In this document: positions 23,855 through 27,548 of the stretch, piece by piece
How the letters are laid out: each line of letters opens with the position of its first letter
Position numbering within the stretch: the first letter of the stretch is position 1
IMG/VR virus record: IMGVR_UViG_3300029266_000814
Coordinates: 1 to 27,548 of that record
Length of the DNA stretch: 27,548 nucleotides
Strand: one strand, 5' to 3'
From: a virus
Program-made: the position numbers and the translations under genes
Notes under the pieces: model-generated
What the model saw: the letters and a program-made list of their open reading frames with translations, nothing else
Database searches by the model: none
What the model was told of the DNA's origin: nothing

Positions 23855-24451
23855 ATGCAAACTTTTACACAACCTCTATTGACAAACGGTGTGCGGAAAC
23901 GCAACTTTACTAAACGAGTTGGGGACAAACCAACTGTCTCTAGCCGTGAAGGAAGTCACTTAATGGAGGAACAAATGACTACAGAAAGCATGAGGCTAGA
24001 TCTCCAACGAATGGAGACTAAGCTGGATACTAAGTTAGATATTCTCATTCAACTCGTAAGTCGGCTTGGTAATAATAATGGTGTCGCCACAGCCAACTTG
24101 GATAAAGACGCAGCGTCTGCATCCGAAATTAGTTACCTAAGATCACTAACCTCTCGTCAACACGCCGTGGCCCAAATGCTAACGCAAGGCTTGTTGAATA
24201 GAGACATCGCTCAAGTCATGGGTGTTGGTGAGAATACAGTGAAAGTCCACGTACGAGCGGTGTGTAAGAAGGCAGACGTAAAAGCACGGGGCCAAGCTGC
24301 TATGATATTCCAGAAGATACTAGAGAAAGTAGACGAAGAAGAATACTTGCTACTCGCCAAGGGCCTACCGATTGACTGGTTCGCTTTGTACGATACCGAT
24401 GTCGTGGACCCGTACTTCTACCTATACAAACCATTTAGAGATAAAGGGTGA
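23855..24451 (+). CDS. LuxR/GerE-type HTH regulator with two possible starts
   Basis: This 198-residue protein has a clear GerE helix-turn-helix at residues 98-152: LTSRQHAVAQMLTQGLLNRD, then IAQVMGVGENTVKVH and a third helix. It matches LuxR-family DNA-binding domains, which activate transcription as dimers. There is no autoinducer or receiver domain; residues 43-72 form a coiled coil (MRLDLQRMETKLDTKLDIL) that could dimerise it. The first ATG has AGGAG with a 6-base spacer. A second in-frame ATG at 23975 (residue 41) has GGAGGA 4 bases upstream, so a 158-residue short form is likely too. The C-terminus (residues 155-198) is unknown. Placed before the integrase, it probably controls lysogeny. 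Confidence 0.85.
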   Translation: MQTFTQPLLTNGVRKRNFTKRVGDKPTVSSREGSHLMEEQMTTESMRLDLQRMETKLDTKLDILIQLVSRLGNNNGVATANLDKDAASASEISYLRSLTSRQHAVAQMLTQGLLNRDIAQVMGVGENTVKVHVRAVCKKADVKARGQAAMIFQKILEKVDEEEYLLLAKGLPIDWFALYDTDVVDPYFYLYKPFRDKG

Positions 24452-24454
24452 ACA

Positions 24455-24667
24455 ATGGTACAGACATATAATAACAGCGCGTACGATTGGTCATGGGTAC
24501 TCAGCAATGTGAATTGCATCACCCGTCGCATGATCTCGCTAACTACGATTTCGGACACAAGAATTTCGCAATGGATTTTGGGGAAGGGCAAAGCCTTTAC
24601 CGACCAGATCGTTGCCCCGCCGCCGATGTTCACAATTAGAAATCAACCCTCAACAACGGGAGCCTGA
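24455..24667 (+). CDS. Small ORF between LuxR-like regulator and integrase
   Basis: This 70-residue frame fills exactly the space between the regulator stop (24451) and the integrase start (24669), with GGGTG just upstream as a weak ribosome-binding site. The sequence has Trp and Ser/Thr-rich parts (YDWSWVLSNVN, ISQWILGKGK) but no motif I recognise. Position suggests a possible excisionase or recombination directionality factor, but it lacks the usual basic HTH character. It may also be a non-coding leader. Confidence is limited for that reason. Confidence 0.45.
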   Translation: MVQTYNNSAYDWSWVLSNVNCITRRMISLTTISDTRISQWILGKGKAFTDQIVAPPPMFTIRNQPSTTGA

Positions 24668-24668
24668 C

Positions 24669-25733
24669 ATGACACTATCACTACGCAAACGAGGTAACAT
24701 CTTTCATGCCGAGGGTGAGTTCATGGGCGAACGAATACGTCGCTCACTCAAAACGTCTGATCGTATGCAAGCCAAAGACGCAATGTTAAAGTTGCAGTCT
24801 GACCTGCTCACTGGATCAGCGTCAACGGCTACGAAGGGAACACCTTTCTCCGCTGTCGCAGATAAGTACATGAAGTCCCGACGCACTGGTTCGTCCAAGT
24901 CAGCGATCCGTTATGCCGAGCATCATCGTGAAATGTTTGGCGGCTACGACATCACTGAAATAGATGAAGACTTGATCGAAGGATACATTGAAGATTACCA
25001 CGTGGCGAAGGGCAATTCGGACGGCACAATCAGGCGTGACCTAGTATCGTTGCAAGGCATCTTAAACTTCGGCGCCAAGCTAAAGCTGCGTGATCCGATC
25101 ACGGTTGAGAAGCCATCGGAAAACCCGCACTCAATCGTGACGATCACGCCAGAGGAACAGACATCTATTTTCAATTCTCTCCTTCGCCGCGATCGTATCA
25201 ATCAGGTGCAGTGGGGAGTACATAAAATCTGTACGTTCCTCATATACACAGGCGCACGTCCGAACGAGGTGCTCAAGCTACGCTTCGCCGATCTTGACCT
25301 GACCAACAACACGGTCATTCTTCGTTCGATCAAGGGCCGCAAGGGCCAGCTAAAGGAGAGGCGTGTCCCAATGCACCCCGACCTCGTAGCGTCCCTGCCA
25401 AGGCGACCGAACCACAAGACACCGCAAGCGTCCGATCTGGTCTACGACTATGGGCTGGACACGGCGGAACTACGCAGACGTTTTAAACGCGCTGCCGAAA
25501 AGGTAGGCATAGAGGATAAGACCCCCTACTGCCTACGCCACACTTTTGCGACGCGCTTGTGCCGCCAAGGTGTACCCCCGAAAGTAGTGGCCGACTTATT
25601 AGGCCACTCGTCTTTGGACATGGTGATGAAGTACATGAACACCACGTTTGAGGATCATCAAAGTGCCATAATGGGCATGACTAATCTGGCGTTCGTAACA
25701 CGTACGGCAGACACACAACCAAGAGTTATGTAA
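24669..25733 (+). CDS. int: Tyrosine-recombinase integrase
   Basis: I choose the ATG at 24669 (354 residues, GGGAG upstream); a longer frame begins in the preceding small ORF. The order is an N-terminal arm-binding region (about 1-60), a core-binding SAM-like domain (about 60-155) and a catalytic domain (about 170-345). Catalytic residues are R197 (TGARPNEV), K in SIKGRKGQ, R290 and H291 (CLRHTFATR), H313 (LLGHSS) and the nucleophile Y322 (MKYMN), nine residues after H313 as usual. The first position of the HxxR box is Tyr287 instead of His, a variant seen in some active integrases. A tRNA-Ser fragment 67 bp downstream is the likely attP core. It would insert the phage into the host tRNA-Ser gene. 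Confidence 0.95.
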   Translation: MTLSLRKRGNIFHAEGEFMGERIRRSLKTSDRMQAKDAMLKLQSDLLTGSASTATKGTPFSAVADKYMKSRRTGSSKSAIRYAEHHREMFGGYDITEIDEDLIEGYIEDYHVAKGNSDGTIRRDLVSLQGILNFGAKLKLRDPITVEKPSENPHSIVTITPEEQTSIFNSLLRRDRINQVQWGVHKICTFLIYTGARPNEVLKLRFADLDLTNNTVILRSIKGRKGQLKERRVPMHPDLVASLPRRPNHKTPQASDLVYDYGLDTAELRRRFKRAAEKVGIEDKTPYCLRHTFATRLCRQGVPPKVVADLLGHSSLDMVMKYMNTTFEDHQSAIMGMTNLAFVTRTADTQPRVM

Positions 25734-25766
25734 TTCAAATGGATCAATCAGGGACCGAAAAACCGC

Positions 25767-25794
25767 TTGCGCTCAACGTACACAATGGTATTGC
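25767..25794 (+). promoter_or_regulatory. Possible tRNA promoter carried by the phage
   Basis: TTGCGC (25767-25772) and TATTGC (25789-25794) are separated by 16 bp. The tRNA fragment begins 6 bases after the second box, where transcription would start. Each box matches the sigma-70 consensus at three positions, so this is weak alone; the spacing to the tRNA is what supports it. Confidence 0.4.
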
Positions 25795-25800
25795 ACCCTT

Positions 25801-25842
25801 GGAGACGTGGCCGAGTGGTCGAAGGCGCTCCCCTGCTAAGGG
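25801..25842 (+). other. attP: attP core: 5' half of a tRNA-Ser(GCU) gene
   Basis: The first 42 bases of a tRNA-Ser are present: acceptor arm GGAGACG, TG, D-stem GCC/GGC with loop, anticodon stem CTCCC, loop CTGCTAA with anticodon GCT (25835-25837), then GGG. It diverges at 25843, where the second half of the anticodon stem should continue GAG, so no complete tRNA is encoded. It lies 67 bp after the integrase gene. Recombination inside it would rejoin this 5' half to the host 3' half. A comparable 42-bp tRNA match next to an integrase is known in marine podovirus P-SSP7 (tRNA-Leu). Confidence 0.85.
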
Positions 25843-25961
25843 CAGTAAATCCCTGATTATCCAAACGAAAGACATGACAATTAACACAACGGGTAACAAC
25901 CGTTGGGCAACTCGGCATGACCGTTCGAAGCGGGATTGTCACACATCGGAGTGTTTTAAAG

Positions 25962-26693
25962 ATGGCTTTCAGCAGTACCAATAATTTCGCCGACCACAAC
26001 AGAACCAGCGTCAAAAAGAACGTGTTGTGCTACCTAGTATCCGTCATGGAAAGTGGTTGTGGCTATGCCGCAACCGATCCGTCTGCCCGTTGGGGTGAGA
26101 TATTCATAGGGCCGAAGCAGATCAACTATCACAACCTTGAGATAGGCGACCAGCTACAATGTCTAGTCACCCCTAACCAGCGTCCCAATAGTCAAACGCC
26201 TTGGTTCGCTTTACGTACCACGCCGACGAATAATTGCGCTGACGATCCACGGTTCGCACCCTTGTTCGACGCACTCGATCCGACACCGAGAGTTGTGGAT
26301 CAGGCCACGGCTGTCAGTCAACTTCAAGCCATCGTTGAGCAGCCCGAAGAACTCGTCCTTCAAAACGTTTTCCCGTCCTTCGAGAAAGACGAATTGATCG
26401 AAGCCATGTTAGTTGTCTTGAACGAAACTTTTGAGTTCGAGGGATCGGTGAATGAGGCAGGTGACACAATGTTCTGGACAACCCGCCAGATGGTCGATGA
26501 ACTGGTCGATCTACAGCACATGGATAACAAGGTCGAGATCGGTAAACTCCAAGGTCGTATGTGCTACTACCTTGAACGTCTGCTCTCCGAACGTAAGCTG
26601 GTCGTGATCGACATTCGCCGCATCGACAGCGTGAAACCTCACACAAAATTGTGGGGCTTGCCAACTGCCCCCATAAACATCGGGTTTGCATGA
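25962..26693 (+). CDS. Unknown protein with OB/cold-shock-like N-terminus and helical C-terminus
   Basis: I place the start at the ATG at 25962 (243 residues, GGAG 10 bases upstream); the frame extends to an ATG at 25917 without a better site. Residues about 15-75 have a pattern like a cold-shock or OB fold: WGEIFIGPKQI, then LEIGDQLQCLVTPN and WFALRTTP. The remainder is helical with a winged-helix-like end (about residues 165-220, then KLVVIDIRRID). This suggests nucleic-acid binding. It is coupled to the next gene by an ATGA overlap and is the first gene past attP. No family is recognised with confidence. Confidence 0.75.
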   Translation: MAFSSTNNFADHNRTSVKKNVLCYLVSVMESGCGYAATDPSARWGEIFIGPKQINYHNLEIGDQLQCLVTPNQRPNSQTPWFALRTTPTNNCADDPRFAPLFDALDPTPRVVDQATAVSQLQAIVEQPEELVLQNVFPSFEKDELIEAMLVVLNETFEFEGSVNEAGDTMFWTTRQMVDELVDLQHMDNKVEIGKLQGRMCYYLERLLSERKLVVIDIRRIDSVKPHTKLWGLPTAPINIGFA

Positions 26694-26908
26694 AGCGTAA
26701 GCAGCTTATCACCAAGCATGATCTGAAAGATTGCGGCCTCACAAGGGGCCGCGTCTACGACGATATTTCCGACGAGACAATGGACTGGATAGCCCGTGAG
26801 GCATCGAAGTCAGAAGGAAAAAAATGTGGGCCTGTGATAGCGAAAATTTTAAACGCTACGTACGCCTCACTTCAAGCCCATAAGTTCGGCGGTGCGGACG
26901 ATACGTGA
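26690..26908 (+). CDS. Small basic protein coupled to the preceding gene
   Basis: This 72-residue protein starts at an ATG overlapping the previous stop (ATGA); the longer frame from 26651 lies inside the upstream gene. It is basic at the N-terminus (MKRKQLITKHDLKD) with a helical body and an acidic tail. The pattern LITKHDLKDCGLTRGRVYDD could be an HTH, but this is weak. Its last 42 bp overlap the convergent minus-strand gene. Function unknown. Confidence 0.65.
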   Translation: MKRKQLITKHDLKDCGLTRGRVYDDISDETMDWIAREASKSEGKKCGPVIAKILNATYASLQAHKFGGADDT

Positions 26909-27148
26909 GGTAGGCGTTGTCGCCCCTTCGTACTTCGAACGGACGCGCTGCAATAGCGCGTCCTTCCACGTTTCATTCTGCAACGACAGGTACAGGCCAA
27001 GCATAAGCATGTCCTGCTCGGTCATGTCACTCGACAATCCCAACCGTACATAACCGTCCTTGTCCATGCTCATGGCAGGACACTTCGTCGTCACGTACAG
27101 CCGCTTGCGTACGTGCTCAAGCAACGCACCATCATCCTCACTCGTCAT
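26867..27148 (-). CDS. Small acidic unknown protein, last gene of the right minus-strand cluster
   Basis: This 93-residue protein has a helical N-terminal half, a short DKDGYVRLGL strand pair and a helical C-terminus (SLQNETWKDALLQRVRS). No motif is recognised. Its start lies inside the upstream gene's end (11-bp overlap) and its end overlaps a plus-strand gene by 42 bp, which shows dense packing. Base and codon character match the neighbouring genes. Confidence 0.7.
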   Translation of the reverse strand: MTSEDDGALLEHVRKRLYVTTKCPAMSMDKDGYVRLGLSSDMTEQDMLMLGLYLSLQNETWKDALLQRVRSKYEGATTPTSRIVRTAELMGLK

Positions 27149-27371
27149 CCTTCAACCCCTCACGAACTTCGGTCCACTCGGAAAAGGTTCCCAGCTTTCG
27201 ATACTCGTTATCGCCCAGCGCCGTGTGTAACTGTTGCCACACGGCATGACGCTTGCTGCCCTTAACACCGCGACTTGCCAAGTATTGCGCGGCTTCTTTC
27301 GTGAGGCGGTTACATTCTTCATGTGTCTTAACGCGCTCCTTCTCGTACATTTCGAATACATCATCACTCAT
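27138..27371 (-). CDS. Small helical unknown protein
   Basis: I choose the ATG at 27371 (77 residues, GAGG seven bases upstream); the frame extends upstream to 27425, but that part overlaps the next small gene. It is highly charged and helical (KERVKTHEECNRLTKEAAQY) with an acidic C-terminus (EWTEVREGLKDDE). It is overlapped on both sides by genes of the same strand, so it is probably part of a translationally coupled early operon. Function unknown. Confidence 0.7.
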   Translation of the reverse strand: MSDDVFEMYEKERVKTHEECNRLTKEAAQYLASRGVKGSKRHAVWQQLHTALGDNEYRKLGTFSEWTEVREGLKDDE

Positions 27372-27513
27372 CTTCGAACCTCGCCATTCGTACCATCGCC
27401 GCAAACTTAATCGGGCAGGTCTCACCGTTCGCCAAACTTGTAAGCGTCTTGATGAACGTGAACCCGTTCTCGTGCATCCACTTCTCCATCATTTTCTCCG
27501 TAATGGGTTTCAT
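27364..27513 (-). CDS. 49-residue unknown protein
   Basis: A 49-codon frame starts at an ATG at 27513, with AAGGAG 10 bases upstream. It ends in TGA overlapping the start of the downstream gene (ATGAGTGA). The peptide begins MKPITEKMMEKWMHENGFTF and ends VRMARFEDE. The mixed hydrophobic and charged composition, strong ribosome-binding site and overlaps on both sides support a real gene. No family is recognised. Confidence 0.65.
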   Translation of the reverse strand: MKPITEKMMEKWMHENGFTFIKTLTSLANGETCPIKFAAMVRMARFEDE

Positions 27514-27548
27514 TTCGCCAATCTCCTTACGTTCTTGCGCACGATCTC
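27510..27548 (-). CDS. Partial gene at right edge (C-terminal 12 residues)
   Basis: A minus-strand frame open to the window edge ends EIVRKNVRRLAK, and its TGA overlaps the next ATG as ATGA, the same coupling seen elsewhere in this genome. Too little is visible to assign a function. Confidence 0.4.
   Translation of the reverse strand, partial: EIVRKNVRRLAK

Larger units (their letters stand above)
25741..25862. repeat. Inverted repeat flanking the att region
   Basis: GGATCAATCAGGGA (25741-25754) and TCCCTGATTATCC (25850-25862) are inverted copies: nine bases match perfectly and the outer GGAT/ATCC pair after one extra base. They bracket the promoter-like boxes and the tRNA half. They may be integrase or accessory-protein arm sites. 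Confidence 0.7.

Noticed and set aside
25801-25880. Complete tRNA-Ser gene
   Set aside because: The match stops after GGG of the anticodon stem. No variable arm, T-arm or acceptor 3' strand follows, so it is an att fragment.
25887-25905. CAACGG-N7-CCGTTG hairpin as a terminator downstream of attP
   Set aside because: The stem is short and no T-run follows; it may be incidental.
25739-25984. Plus-strand frame of 81 codons across the att region
   Set aside because: Its peptide (LETWPSGRRRSPAKGSKSL) is the typical spurious translation of a tRNA-Ser fragment, and it overlaps the next real gene start.
1-27548. CRISPR array, insertion sequence or rRNA
   Set aside because: No regularly spaced repeats with unique spacers, no transposase and no rRNA-like sequence were seen.

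Overview
The window is part of a temperate podovirus-like phage genome, probably from an alphaproteobacterial and plausibly marine host. Terminase, portal, capsid, tail and DNA polymerase genes are not in it. The phage assignment rests on a T7-style run of ejection-protein genes, a phage recombination cassette, a lysis cassette with embedded spanins, and a tyrosine integrase followed by a tRNA-derived attachment site. The host assignment rests on the tRNA-Ser(GCU) half in that attachment site and on near-total absence of GANTC, the CcrM methylation site of Alphaproteobacteria: I found 2 by eye, against about 108 expected by chance.

Layout. (1) 1-14275, plus strand: four virion genes. They are a partial structural gene with a canonical EF-hand-like loop, two proteins placed like the T7 internal virion proteins gp14 and gp15, and a 3306-residue giant in the gp16 position that carries a zinc metallopeptidase motif. 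(2) 14276-17373, minus strand: a tightly overlapping early operon, read right to left, with an unknown protein, a Sak4-like ATPase, an SSB-like protein with an acidic tail, a Cas4/RecB-type nuclease with a probable Fe-S cysteine set, a coiled-coil protein and a DUF6378-like protein. (3) 17374-19613: a divergent control region, a small HTH protein and a PrimPol-helicase fusion, closed by a strong hairpin terminator. (4) 19614-19951: no long gene, but a likely 26-codon micro-ORF and a 115-bp cloverleaf-like inverted-repeat element. (5) 19952-23207, plus strand: an HTH/zinc-ribbon protein, two small PD-(D/E)XK nucleases, small membrane proteins, a T7-lysozyme-type amidase with a C-terminal membrane anchor, and an overlapping Rz/Rz1 spanin pair. 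(6) 23208-25961: the lysogeny region. It holds tandem 19-bp-period repeats beside a TATAAT box, a winged-helix-like protein, a LuxR/GerE-type regulator with two strong start sites, a small ORF, the integrase and attP. (7) 25962-27548: small unknown genes, two on the plus strand and then a minus-strand cluster running off the right edge.

Together the genes suggest a phage that ejects its DNA through a large internal-protein machine, replicates with a PrimPol-helicase plus Sak4/SSB/exonuclease recombination, lyses by amidase plus two-component spanin, and can integrate at tRNA-Ser. Its decision circuit is built from LuxR-like and winged-helix-like regulators instead of a visible CI/Cro pair. 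The only intergenic GANTC site I found lies 34 bp upstream of the LuxR-like gene. This raises the possibility that the circuit reads host CcrM methylation; that step is inference.
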